7,646 nt of DNA from Pseudomonadota bacterium (lineage in GTDB: Bacteria > Pseudomonadota > Gammaproteobacteria > Burkholderiales > Thiobacillaceae). Below are positions 1 through 5,419 of the stretch, one piece after another. The stretch's first letter is position 1; each line of letters opens with the position of its first letter. Below the pieces are notes generated by a model. That model saw only the letters and a list, made by a program, of their open reading frames with translations, did not search any database and was not told the DNA's origin. The stretch spans positions 1-7,646 of the forward strand of contig JAKACL010000140.1 of the NCBI GenBank assembly GCA_021821425.1, read 5' to 3'. The position numbers were made by a program, and so were the translations under genes.

Positions 1-765
1 GGTGGTGACGCCAGCTGCGTTTTCAGCGTCGTTGTCTTCGTACGCCAGACCCAGCTTGGTGTTGCCGAAGGTGTAGCCGACGCCGGCACGCCAGGCGCTG
101 ATGTCGCCGACACCGCCGCCCGCGTTGTCGTTGTCCTGGTAAGCCAGGGTAGCATACAGCGGACCGTTTTTGTACACGCCGGACAGCGCGTAGAAGGACG
201 GATCGGAAGCCCCGGGGGTGGCGCCAATCGTGCCATCTTCGTCCATGGCGGCGTACATACCGCGCAGCACCAGGCCGGACAGGTTGGGCGAGGTGTACAT
301 GACGGAGTTGTCGGCACGGGTCGACAGACGGGAGAAGACCGAACGGTAGTCGCCCAGGGTGTCGCCGAACACGGCCAGCGGGCCGGTGGAGGTCTTCAGC
401 GGGCTTTCCTGCGTGCCCAGGGTCAGGGCGCCCAGGGTCTTGCTGGAGAGGCCGACGAAGGTGTTGCGGTGGGAGGTGGAGCCGCGTGTACCAGAGGAGC
501 CACCGTATACGGAAGCCTGACGGTCCAGTTCAAACGCATATTCCCACTGCCAGATGGCGGACAGGCCGCCGCCCAGGTCTTCAGTACCCTTGAAGCCGAT
601 GCGGGAGTTGTTGCTGGACACGCGGGTGGCGCTGTCGCCGCCGTCATAGTCGACGAAATCGACCGAACCACGGAACTGACCGTAGATGTCGACGTTGGCG
701 GTGGCGGCGAATGCCGGGGCAGCGAAAGCGGAAACGATCGCTGCTGCAAGAATCTTTTTCATCAT
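1..765 (-). CDS. Gram-negative trimeric porin, 3' end outside the window
   Basis: This is an outer-membrane diffusion porin of the betaproteobacterial GBP/OmpC type (Porin_4-like), forming a beta-barrel channel for small solutes. The 255 visible codons are open to the window edge, so the gene is partial. The product opens with a signal peptide (MMKKILAAAIVSAFAAPAFA), with cleavage likely after A20. The mature part starts ANVDIYGQFRGSVDF, a typical first porin strand. Further family marks are the segment SRIGFKGTEDLGGGLSAIWQ near residues 54-73, RNTFVGLSSKTLGALTLG around 100-117 and DNSVMYTSPNLSGL around 152-165. Alternating hydrophobic strands and Gly/Asn/Asp-rich turns follow. The start at 765 is chosen because AAGGAG (779-774) lies 8 bases upstream; a second ATG directly after it is possible. 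The solute cannot be told from sequence. Family assignment is firm; the specific porin name is not. Confidence 0.93.
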   Translation of the reverse strand, partial: MMKKILAAAIVSAFAAPAFAATANVDIYGQFRGSVDFVDYDGGDSATRVSSNNSRIGFKGTEDLGGGLSAIWQWEYAFELDRQASVYGGSSGTRGSTSHRNTFVGLSSKTLGALTLGTQESPLKTSTGPLAVFGDTLGDYRSVFSRLSTRADNSVMYTSPNLSGLVLRGMYAAMDEDGTIGATPGASDPSFYALSGVYKNGPLYATLAYQDNDNAGGGVGDISAWRAGVGYTFGNTKLGLAYEDNDAENAAGVTT

Positions 766-792
766 TTCTGAATCTCCTTGGATTGGAATAAA

Positions 793-816
793 AGCTTGTT
801 CAAGCTCTGCAGAGCT
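793..816 (-). promoter_or_regulatory. Overlapping inverted repeats in the porin leader
   Basis: In the leader, 793-806 reads AGCTTG-TT-CAAGCT and 803-816 is the perfect palindrome AGCTCTGCAGAGCT. Each could form a 5-bp stem with a 4-base loop in the mRNA. They share 803-806, so the two stems exclude each other. The stems are short, and a regulatory role is a guess. Confidence 0.3.
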
Positions 817-851
817 GTCCTGCACAGACTGTATGCCTGGGGACGAGGTCG

Positions 852-879
852 ATTATCCTCACGCAAGACCCGCCCGCAA
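852..879 (-). promoter_or_regulatory. Putative sigma-70 promoter of the porin gene
   Basis: Read on the minus strand, a -10 box GATAAT (857-852, five of six consensus bases) is preceded by TTGCGG (879-874, three of six) with a 16-base spacer. Transcription would start near 845 and give a leader of about 80 bases. The weak -35 box suggests that an activator may help, and repeats lie just upstream of it. This is inferred from pattern only. Confidence 0.5.
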
Positions 880-880
880 G

Positions 881-926
881 AAAAGATGTTGTTTTTTCTG
901 CTACGAAGGGCGAAAAGTGTTGTTTT
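881..926. repeat. Two direct repeats upstream of the porin -35 box
   Basis: On the minus strand, AAAACAACATCTTTT (895-881) and AAAACAACACTTTT (926-913) differ by a single extra base. Their AAAACAACA cores are 31 bases apart, about three helical turns, so both would face the same side of the DNA. The proximal copy ends one base from the putative -35 hexamer. The placement suits an activator of the porin gene, but the regulator is not identifiable. Confidence 0.5.
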
Positions 927-943
927 GTTGCACATGTGCAACA
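926..943. promoter_or_regulatory. Perfect 18-bp palindrome, candidate operator
   Basis: TGTTGCACATGTGCAACA is identical to its reverse complement over all 18 bases. Its centre (934/935) is about 90 bases upstream of the putative porin start site and about 150 bases upstream of the metallopeptidase start codon. A perfect palindrome of this length in a divergent regulatory region is typical of a site for a dimeric helix-turn-helix regulator. I do not recognise the regulator. Its left end shares one base with the distal direct repeat. Confidence 0.55.
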
Positions 944-1085
944 CGCCTTCGGTGAGGTCGCGCGTCTGCAGGCGCGGCACCACGCGGCAGGGGATCAAGC
1001 CGGACCCCGGTATCATCGGATATTCAGGCGCCGCAGGCGCTAAAGATAGATAGAGTGGCAGCACATCTTATTTTAAGGAGGCGCC

Positions 1086-1940
1086 ATGCGCTGGGAACGC
1101 GGACGACGCAGCGACAACATCGAAGACCGGCGCGGCATGCGGGTGGGCGGGCGCGGTCTGGCCGGGGGCGGCATCGGGGCGATCGTGCTGGCGCTGGTGG
1201 CGATGTATTTCGGGGTGGACCCGTCGGTGGTGCTGAACCCGGTGGGCAATCAGGCGCCGACGCAGGCGGAGCAGCAGGCCACGTTCAGCCCGGAAGAGGA
1301 ACGGCTGAAGGAATTCGTGTCGGTGGTGCTGGCGGACACGGAAGATGTGTGGGGCACGCTGTTCCAGGGCACCGGGCAAGCCTACCGGCAGCCGACGCTG
1401 GTGCTGTTCTCCGGCGCGGTGGAGTCGGCCTGCGGCTTTGCCGACGCGGCGATGGGGCCGTTTTATTGTCCGGCCGATCAGAAGCTGTATCTGGACATGC
1501 GCTTCTTCAACGATCTGGCGCAACGCCACGACGCGCCGGGCGACTTTGCGCAGGCCTACGTGGTGGCGCACGAGGTGGGCCACCACGTACAGACCCTCCT
1601 GGGCATCTCGAAAAAAGTCCACGCGGCGCGCAGCCAGGCCGGCCAGGCCGAGGGCAACGCGCTGCAGGTAAAGATGGAATTGCAGGCCGACTGCTTTGCC
1701 GGGGTGTGGGCGCACCACGCCCAGCAAGCACGGCAGATTCTGGAGCCGGGCGACACCGAGGAGGCGCTCGCTGCCGCGGCCGGCGTGGGCGACGACCGCC
1801 TGCAGCAGCAGTCGCGCGGGGTGGTGGTGCCGGAATCCTTCACCCATGGCTCGTCGGCGCAGCGCATGCGCTGGTTCAGCCTGGGCATGCAACGCGGCGA
1901 CCCGGGGCTGTGCGACACCTTCCAGGCGGCGCGGCTGTAG
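1086..1940 (+). CDS. ypfJ: YpfJ-family neutral zinc metallopeptidase
   Basis: This is a predicted membrane-anchored zinc metallopeptidase (Zn_peptidase/YpfJ family) of 284 residues, close to the roughly 287 of E. coli YpfJ. The N-terminus carries the family's polar signature SDNIEDRRG (residues 9-17). A Gly-rich hydrophobic segment, about 23-43, acts as a single membrane anchor, so the catalytic part probably lies in the periplasm. The zinc site is HEVGH (H162, E163, H166) with a downstream ELQADC motif (E198), the likely third ligand. Before it lies the conserved stretch ACGFADAAMGPFYCP (115-129) with C116 and C128. The start is supported by AAGGAGG at 1075-1081. The gene stands alone on the plus strand, divergent from the porin and convergent with the toxin gene. 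The physiological substrate is not established for the family. Family assignment is secure; the symbol follows the E. coli relative. Confidence 0.92.
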   Translation: MRWERGRRSDNIEDRRGMRVGGRGLAGGGIGAIVLALVAMYFGVDPSVVLNPVGNQAPTQAEQQATFSPEEERLKEFVSVVLADTEDVWGTLFQGTGQAYRQPTLVLFSGAVESACGFADAAMGPFYCPADQKLYLDMRFFNDLAQRHDAPGDFAQAYVVAHEVGHHVQTLLGISKKVHAARSQAGQAEGNALQVKMELQADCFAGVWAHHAQQARQILEPGDTEEALAAAAGVGDDRLQQQSRGVVVPESFTHGSSAQRMRWFSLGMQRGDPGLCDTFQAARL

Positions 1941-1961
1941 GCGCTTGCCATGCACATCCGG

Positions 1962-1973
1962 GTCGGCGCCGAC
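1962..1973. repeat. 12-bp palindrome in the convergent gap
   Basis: GTCGGCGCCGAC is a perfect palindrome in the 37-base gap between the convergent metallopeptidase and toxin genes. It could fold in transcripts from either strand, but neither side is followed by a T-run, so it is not a classical intrinsic terminator. Short GC-rich palindromes also occur by chance in DNA of this composition. Confidence 0.25.
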
Positions 1974-1977
1974 GCCT

Positions 1978-2271
1978 TCAGCTATCCCCAAATCCCGGCG
2001 GCCATTTCCGCGCGGTGTGAAACATGCGCAGAATCTCAACCCGCTGCTCTTTGACCCGATAGGGAATGATGTAGGGGAAATGCGGCAATACGAGTTCACG
2101 CGTCCCGGGCACGCGCCCCGGTCGCCCCATGTCGGGATGCCGGGCTAATAAACGGGTGGTTTCGTCCGCTTCGGTTACCAGCGCAGCGGCGGCCTGGGGG
2201 TTGTCCTGCGCAATATAAGCCGCTTCTTGCTCAAGGTTGCGCAGCGCGGACCGCAACCACTTAACCTGCAT
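1978..2271 (-). CDS. ParE/RelE-superfamily toxin of a type II toxin-antitoxin pair
   Basis: The product has 97 residues, the usual length for this superfamily. It begins with an amphipathic helical region (WLRSALRNLEQEAAYIAQDN, residues 5-24) and continues with HPDMGRPGRVPGTREL (45-60). It ends with a beta-strand region, YIIPYRVKEQRVEILRMFHT (67-86), the pattern of ParE-type plasmid stabilisation toxins. ParE members poison DNA gyrase and RelE members cleave mRNA on the ribosome. The sequence looks nearer ParE, but the target cannot be settled by eye. The ATG at 2271 lies inside the 3' end of the upstream antitoxin gene (11-base overlap), so translation is probably coupled, with GGAA just upstream. 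The gene appears intact, and its 3' end converges on the metallopeptidase gene. Confidence 0.87.
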   Translation of the reverse strand: MQVKWLRSALRNLEQEAAYIAQDNPQAAAALVTEADETTRLLARHPDMGRPGRVPGTRELVLPHFPYIIPYRVKEQRVEILRMFHTARKWPPGFGDS

Positions 2272-2497
2272 ATTTTTCCAGCAAGTCCGTCATGTCGGAT
2301 GGCTTCGCGAAGTCCCCCCGGTCTGCTTCCTGAATTGCCTGTTCGATTTCTCCCACCTGCCAGGCTTCCAGGTCGAGGTAGCGTGCGATGGCTTCCTCTG
2401 CCAGATACGATTTGGATCGATGCGTGGCTTGCGCCAGTTTGTCGAGCTTTGCCTTGGTTTCTTCCGGCAGGCGTAAGGTCAGAATTGCCGTGGCCAT
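2261..2497 (-). CDS. Ribbon-helix-helix antitoxin (CopG/ParD type)
   Basis: This 78-residue protein is the partner of the adjacent toxin. The N-terminal part, TAILTLRLPEETKAKLDKLA (residues 3-22), is a ribbon-helix-helix DNA-binding strand and first helix. HRSKSYLAEEAIARYL (26-41) supplies the turn and second helix. The acidic C-terminal tail (about 46-78, rich in Glu and Asp) is where such antitoxins wrap around the toxin. It is first in the pair, as is usual for ParD-type modules, with AGGAG (2508-2504) 6 bases before its ATG. Complexes of this type normally repress their own operon, and inverted repeats lie just upstream. By hand count, 2281-2500 is about 57 % GC against about 70 % in sampled clsB sequence next door, a mild sign of horizontal acquisition. 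Confidence 0.87.
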   Translation of the reverse strand: MATAILTLRLPEETKAKLDKLAQATHRSKSYLAEEAIARYLDLEAWQVGEIEQAIQEADRGDFAKPSDMTDLLEKYAG

Positions 2498-2498
2498 A

Positions 2499-2537
2499 CT
2501 ATGCTCCTGTGTGACGATGTGTACATCCGCAGCATAG
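2499..2537 (-). promoter_or_regulatory. Candidate operator of the toxin-antitoxin operon
   Basis: Two inverted repeats sit in the 46-base gap upstream of the antitoxin. GATGT-GT-ACATC spans 2516-2527. Outside it, CTATGCT (2499-2505) pairs with AGCATAG (2531-2537). The arm nearer the gene overlaps the ribosome-binding AGGAG (2508-2504), so a bound complex would cover both promoter and ribosome site. On the minus strand the outer arm supplies TATGCT (2536-2531), a weak -10 candidate. No good -35 is visible. Confidence 0.45.
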
Positions 2538-2543
2538 CACGTC

Positions 2544-3746
2544 TCACGCCCAGCGGCCCGCCCCGGCCAGCCCCACCATCAGGCGCACGCCGCCATACGC
2601 CAGCCACGACAGCATGCGCTGCGGCCAGGGGCGGCGCTGCCAGTCGGCGGGGTCGAGCGCGGCGGACTGGGCGATGGCCAGTTGCAGGCGCTGCTGCAAA
2701 TCGCGGGCAAATGCCGCATCGTCGACCACGATGTTGGCCTCGCGCGCGAGCAGCAGGCTGAAGGGGTCGATATTGCTGGACCCGACGGTGGCCCAGTGGC
2801 CGTCGAACACGGCGACCTTGGCGTGCAGTTCGCTCACCTGGTATTCGTAGAGGCGGACGCCCGCGGCGAGCAGGTCGCGATAGAGGGCGCGCGCGGCGGT
2901 CTGGAAAAACGGGTGGTCGGTATGGCCCTGCACCAGCAGGTGCACCCGGACGCCGCGCGCAGCGGCTTTTTTCAGCAGCGTGCGGAAACGGCGCCCGGGC
3001 AGGAAATAGGCGTTGGCAATGTAGATTTCGTCGCGCGCCAGCGCCAGCGCAGCGAGGTAGACCCGCTCGATATCGCGGCGGTGGGCGAAGTTGTCGCGCA
3101 CCACGAAGGCAGCGCGGGTGTGGCCGTCGGTGGGCCAACTGGGTTCGATGGGCACGCGTTGCCGGTCGGGCTGGGGCTGCAACTGCGTCAGGGCAACCAG
3201 CCGCCACAGGCGACGGGCGCTGAAATGAATGCTTGCCAGCAGCGGGCCCTGCACCTCCACGCTGAAATCGAGTCGGGGGGCCTCGAGGTGCACCGGTTCG
3301 TGGTCGTCTATCAGGTTGATGCCGCCGACGAAAGCGATCCGCGCATCGACGACCACGAGCTTGCGGTGCAGCCGCCGCAGGCTGCGGGGGTTGGAACGCC
3401 ATCCCCGACCTGCCAGCGGACGATAAAACAAAACGCTGGCCCCCGCTGTCCTTAGCGCGACCAGCCAGTCTGAGGGCAGCAGCGTGGCCGAGCCCACGCC
3501 ATCGATCAGCAGCCGTACCCGCACGCCGCGGCCGGCAGCGCGCATGAGCGCGTCACGTACGCGTTCGGCACTGGGGTCGGCGTTGAAGATATAAGTTTCG
3601 AGATGGACTTCGGTTTGCGCCGCGTCGATGGCGGCAATCAGCGCGGGAAAGAATTCGGCGCCGTTTTGCAGCAGCCGCAGCCGGTTGCCGGGTACCAGCT
3701 CGAGGCCGCTGAAAAACAGGGTCCGCCAGCGATTTCGCGCGGCCAT
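2544..3746 (-). CDS. clsB: Cardiolipin synthase, ClsB type (phospholipase D superfamily)
   Basis: This inner-membrane-associated enzyme has 400 residues, against about 413 in E. coli ClsB. Its two HKD motifs are HRKLVVVD (H127, K129, D134), followed by GG, and HAKVAVFD (H308, K310, D315), followed by GSSN. The two histidines carry out the phosphatidyl transfer through a covalent intermediate. ClsB in E. coli condenses phosphatidylglycerol into cardiolipin. No N-terminal transmembrane pair is present, unlike ClsA, which favours ClsB; a weakly hydrophobic C-terminus (about 377-398) may touch the membrane. The frame stays open far upstream across the neighbouring gene, but the start is placed at 3746 because the ATG shares a base with the neighbour's stop (TGATG). 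The pairing with a ybhP-like gene matches the E. coli ybhP-clsB order. A generic PLD-domain activity remains possible. Confidence 0.87.
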   Translation of the reverse strand: MAARNRWRTLFFSGLELVPGNRLRLLQNGAEFFPALIAAIDAAQTEVHLETYIFNADPSAERVRDALMRAAGRGVRVRLLIDGVGSATLLPSDWLVALRTAGASVLFYRPLAGRGWRSNPRSLRRLHRKLVVVDARIAFVGGINLIDDHEPVHLEAPRLDFSVEVQGPLLASIHFSARRLWRLVALTQLQPQPDRQRVPIEPSWPTDGHTRAAFVVRDNFAHRRDIERVYLAALALARDEIYIANAYFLPGRRFRTLLKKAAARGVRVHLLVQGHTDHPFFQTAARALYRDLLAAGVRLYEYQVSELHAKVAVFDGHWATVGSSNIDPFSLLLAREANIVVDDAAFARDLQQRLQLAIAQSAALDPADWQRRPWPQRMLSWLAYGGVRLMVGLAGAGRWA

Positions 3747-4498
3747 CAGGTCGGGCTGAGTTTGGCGCTCAACGCGGCGTGGTCGGATATGCGGTGCCAG
3801 GCGTTGCCGGTGTGGACGTGCGCGGCCTCGATGTTGAAACGCCGCACATAGATGCGGTCGAGCTGAAACATCGGCATGAAGGACGGGTAGCTGCGGGCGG
3901 AGCGGCCATGGTGCGTCTCGAACACTTCGGACAGGCCCAGCTCGTCCTCGAAATAGCGGCCGACGCGCACCCGCCAGTCGTTGAAGTCGCCGGCCAGGAT
4001 CAACGGCGCATTGTCCGGCACCATCTTGCGTACGCGCGCGACAATCATTGCCAGCTGGCGGCGGCGGCCGGCTTCGTTCAGCGCCAGGTGCACGTTGATG
4101 CAGTGCACGGTCGAGGCCATGCCGGGCACGTCGATCTCGCAGTGCAGCATGCCCCGGCTCTCGTAGGCATGGGAGGAAATGTCCTCGTTTTCCCACGACA
4201 GGATCTTGTGACGCGACAGGATGGCATTGCCATGGTGACCGGTGTCGTAGACGCAGTTCTTGCCATAGGCAAAATCGGTGTAGACATGTCCCGCCAGGAA
4301 CTCGGTCTGCGGCCGCCCTGGCCAATGCTGGAAACGGCTGGCGCGCAGGCCGTGGCAGCCCTGCACTTCCTGCAGGAAGACGATGTCGGTGCCCAGGGTG
4401 CCGAGGCGGTCGCGCAGTTCGTGCACGGTCAGCCGCCGGTTGAATTGCGACAGGCCTTTGTGAATGTTGTAACTGGCGACGTGCAGCGGAGCGGTCAT
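3746..4498 (-). CDS. ybhP: YbhP-like endonuclease/exonuclease/phosphatase-fold protein
   Basis: This is a metal-dependent hydrolase of the EEP (DNase I-like) fold, 250 residues against about 253 in E. coli YbhP. Signature positions are YNIHKG with N11, LQEV with E44, GNAILSR (90-96), NVHL with H137, GDFND with D171 and N173, LDRIYV with D214, and SDH (238-240). Together these are the expected metal and catalytic residues. The substrate is unknown: EEP proteins act on nucleic acids, inositol phosphates or sphingolipid head groups. Linkage to cardiolipin synthase suggests a lipid-related role, which is inference. The start at 4498 keeps the family's N-terminus (LHVASYNIHKG) and is preceded only by a weak GGGA. 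The frame runs further upstream through a repeat and into nudB, but that part is not protein-like. The stop codon overlaps the clsB start by one base. Confidence 0.86.
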   Translation of the reverse strand: MTAPLHVASYNIHKGLSQFNRRLTVHELRDRLGTLGTDIVFLQEVQGCHGLRASRFQHWPGRPQTEFLAGHVYTDFAYGKNCVYDTGHHGNAILSRHKILSWENEDISSHAYESRGMLHCEIDVPGMASTVHCINVHLALNEAGRRRQLAMIVARVRKMVPDNAPLILAGDFNDWRVRVGRYFEDELGLSEVFETHHGRSARSYPSFMPMFQLDRIYVRRFNIEAAHVHTGNAWHRISDHAALSAKLSPT

Positions 4499-4504
4499 CG
4501 AATC

Positions 4505-4510
4505 ATTATC
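4505..4510 (-). promoter_or_regulatory. Possible extended -10 box of the ybhP-clsB pair
   Basis: On the minus strand TGGGATAAT ends at 4505: GATAAT preceded by TG at the extended -10 position. Counting about seven bases on puts the transcript start at or next to the A of the ATG at 4498, implying a leaderless or nearly leaderless mRNA. No good -35 box lies at normal spacing. Confidence 0.35.
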
Positions 4511-4540
4511 CCAGATTGTCCGTGAGCTGATTTGCGGCGC

Positions 4541-4626
4541 GTAGGGTGGGTGCAACCCACCGCAACGCACCCCGTCAGCCGCCGCTATTGTCAAACCGCG
4601 TTCCGCGTGGGCTGCGCCCACCCTAC
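4541..4626. repeat. 86-bp palindromic MITE-like repeat
   Basis: The two ends, GTAGGGTGGGTGCAACCCAC (4541-4560) and the reverse complement of 4607-4626, GTAGGGTGGGCGCAGCCCAC, match at 18 of 20 positions. Each end is itself a small inverted repeat: GGTGGGT-GCA-ACCCACC at 4545-4561, and GTGGGC-TGC-GCCCAC at 4607-4621. The pairing continues inwards after a bulge, and an AACGC/GCGTT pair lies at 4564-4568 and 4598-4602. I recognise the GTAGGGTGGG...CCCACCCTAC outline as a dispersed intergenic repeat seen in many proteobacterial genomes. No transposase and no clear target duplication are visible. It lies between nudB and the ybhP-like gene and could fold in transcripts of either strand, perhaps ending or stabilising the nudB mRNA. 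Confidence 0.75.
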
Positions 4627-4662
4627 CAGGCCGCATCGCCTGCCCGGTTGGACAACACGGGA

Positions 4663-5103
4663 TTATAGGCGTGCGGGAAGCAGCCGGATGGCCGCTGCAT
4701 TGCTGGGCGAGAAGCACCGCTCGGCCGCAATTTCCCACGGCAGCCATTCGTAGCGCAGGTGCTCGCGCGGCGCGAGTATGACCGGCTGCGGCGCGGGGAG
4801 TTGCAGGCCGAACACGTGCTCGGTGTTGTGGGTGACGCCGGGCGCGTAGCGGTGGCGCCAGCGCTCGTATATTTCGTAGCGGGTTTCGATGGCCCACAGC
4901 GTCAGCTCGAAGGCCGTGGCGTCGAGCCCGGTTTCCTCGCGCACTTCGCGGATCGCGGTCTCGGTGAGCGTCTCGCCGGGATCCTGCGAGCCTGTGACCG
5001 ACTGCCAGAAGCCCGGCGCATCGGCACGCTCCATCAGCAAGACCTGGCCGTCAGCCGTGTGGATCACCACCAGGACGGAAACCGGAATCTTGTGGGGGGT
5101 CAC
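4663..5103 (-). CDS. nudB: Dihydroneopterin triphosphate pyrophosphatase (Nudix)
   Basis: This 146-residue protein (E. coli NudB about 150) removes pyrophosphate from dihydroneopterin triphosphate early in folate synthesis. The Nudix box is complete: G38, E44, then R52-E53-V54, E56-E57, G59-L60. Hallmarks of NudB rather than a general Nudix enzyme are PVSVLVVI (7-14), the FWQSVTGS run leading into the box (32-39) and RHRYAPGVTHNTE (83-95). The start is GTG at 5103, chosen because it overlaps the stop of the upstream gene in a GTGA arrangement and gives the family N-terminus. The stop is TAA at 4663-4665. In E. coli nudB also lies next to aspS, so the neighbourhood supports the name. Confidence 0.9.
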   Translation of the reverse strand: MTPHKIPVSVLVVIHTADGQVLLMERADAPGFWQSVTGSQDPGETLTETAIREVREETGLDATAFELTLWAIETRYEIYERWRHRYAPGVTHNTEHVFGLQLPAPQPVILAPREHLRYEWLPWEIAAERCFSPSNAAAIRLLPARL

Positions 5104-5405
5104 GCGATGCGGGCGTTGAGCGGATTGCCCGTCGTCATGATCGCGATCAGGTGGTCGATGTTGGGATGCTTGCCGGGGTGCCTGCTCGCGTCCTCGGTGT
5201 GCTCGGCGAAAATCGCCAGACCCTCGGCGGCGGCCTCGACGTTGATCGCGCCGTATTGCTGTGCGAGATGGGCATACACCCGGAACGAGCCGGCGGTCCC
5301 GGGTGCGTTGGCGATTGTCGCCACCTCAACGCCAGCCGCGTCGCTTAGCACCAGTTTTTCACCGGCGAACTCGGGCAGGGTTTTCAGGGTGTCGGCGAAT
5401 TTCAT
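5100..5405 (-). CDS. Small conserved hypothetical protein, probably DUF2322
   Basis: This 101-residue protein of unknown function has no signal peptide, membrane segment or cysteine, so it is probably cytoplasmic. It starts MKFADTLKTLPEF. A strand-rich first half (VLSDAAGVEVATIA, FRVYAHLAQQYG) leads into a helical part (INVEAAAEGLAIFAEHTEDA, about 54-73) and ends HPNIDHLIAIM (80-90). It resembles the proteobacterial DUF2322 family in length and opening residues, but that is from memory and only moderately sure. The ATG at 5405 lies 14 bases after the aspS stop, with GGGGGT upstream as a poor ribosome site. Its stop overlaps the nudB start by 4 bases. Tight packing implies co-transcription with aspS and nudB. 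A much longer open frame reaching into aspS is an artefact of high GC. Confidence 0.8.
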   Translation of the reverse strand: MKFADTLKTLPEFAGEKLVLSDAAGVEVATIANAPGTAGSFRVYAHLAQQYGAINVEAAAEGLAIFAEHTEDASRHPGKHPNIDHLIAIMTTGNPLNARIA

Positions 5406-5419
5406 TGCTACCCCCGGGA

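Larger units (their letters stand above)
766..1085. other. Divergent intergenic region between porin and ypfJ
   Basis: This 320-base stretch contains no credible gene; the short open frames across it lack ribosome sites and family resemblance. It is more AT-rich than the genes around it. It holds the porin leader and promoter (766-880), two similar direct repeats (881-926), an 18-bp palindrome (926-943) and, on the other side, the ribosome site AAGGAGG (1075-1081) of the metallopeptidase gene. A short GC-rich inverted repeat, GCGCC-GCA-GGCGC at 1028-1040, lies ahead of that gene. I could not identify a convincing plus-strand promoter: TATCAT at 1011-1016 has no good -35 partner. Confidence 0.8.

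Noticed and set aside
1011..1016. TATCAT as -10 box for the metallopeptidase gene
   Set aside because: No -35-like hexamer lies 16-18 bases upstream, so it is not better than chance.
1055..2099. Long open frames of 321 and 343 codons on both strands over the metallopeptidase
   Set aside because: Their products are rich in Gly, Arg and Ala or in His, Arg and Leu without motifs. The frame at 1086-1940 carries HEVGH and a strong ribosome site.
3747..4325. N-terminal extension of the cardiolipin synthase frame
   Set aside because: It is an out-of-frame reading of the ybhP-like gene. The synthase resembles its family from the ATG at 3746, which overlaps the neighbour's stop.
4532..4753. 73-codon plus-strand open frame (VGWVQPTATHP...VGCAHPT)
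   Set aside because: This is the palindromic repeat read as protein. Such peptides appear as false genes wherever the repeat occurs.
4499..4897. N-terminal extension of the ybhP-like frame
   Set aside because: It crosses the palindromic repeat and nudB in the wrong frame and lacks protein character. The family N-terminus begins at 4498.
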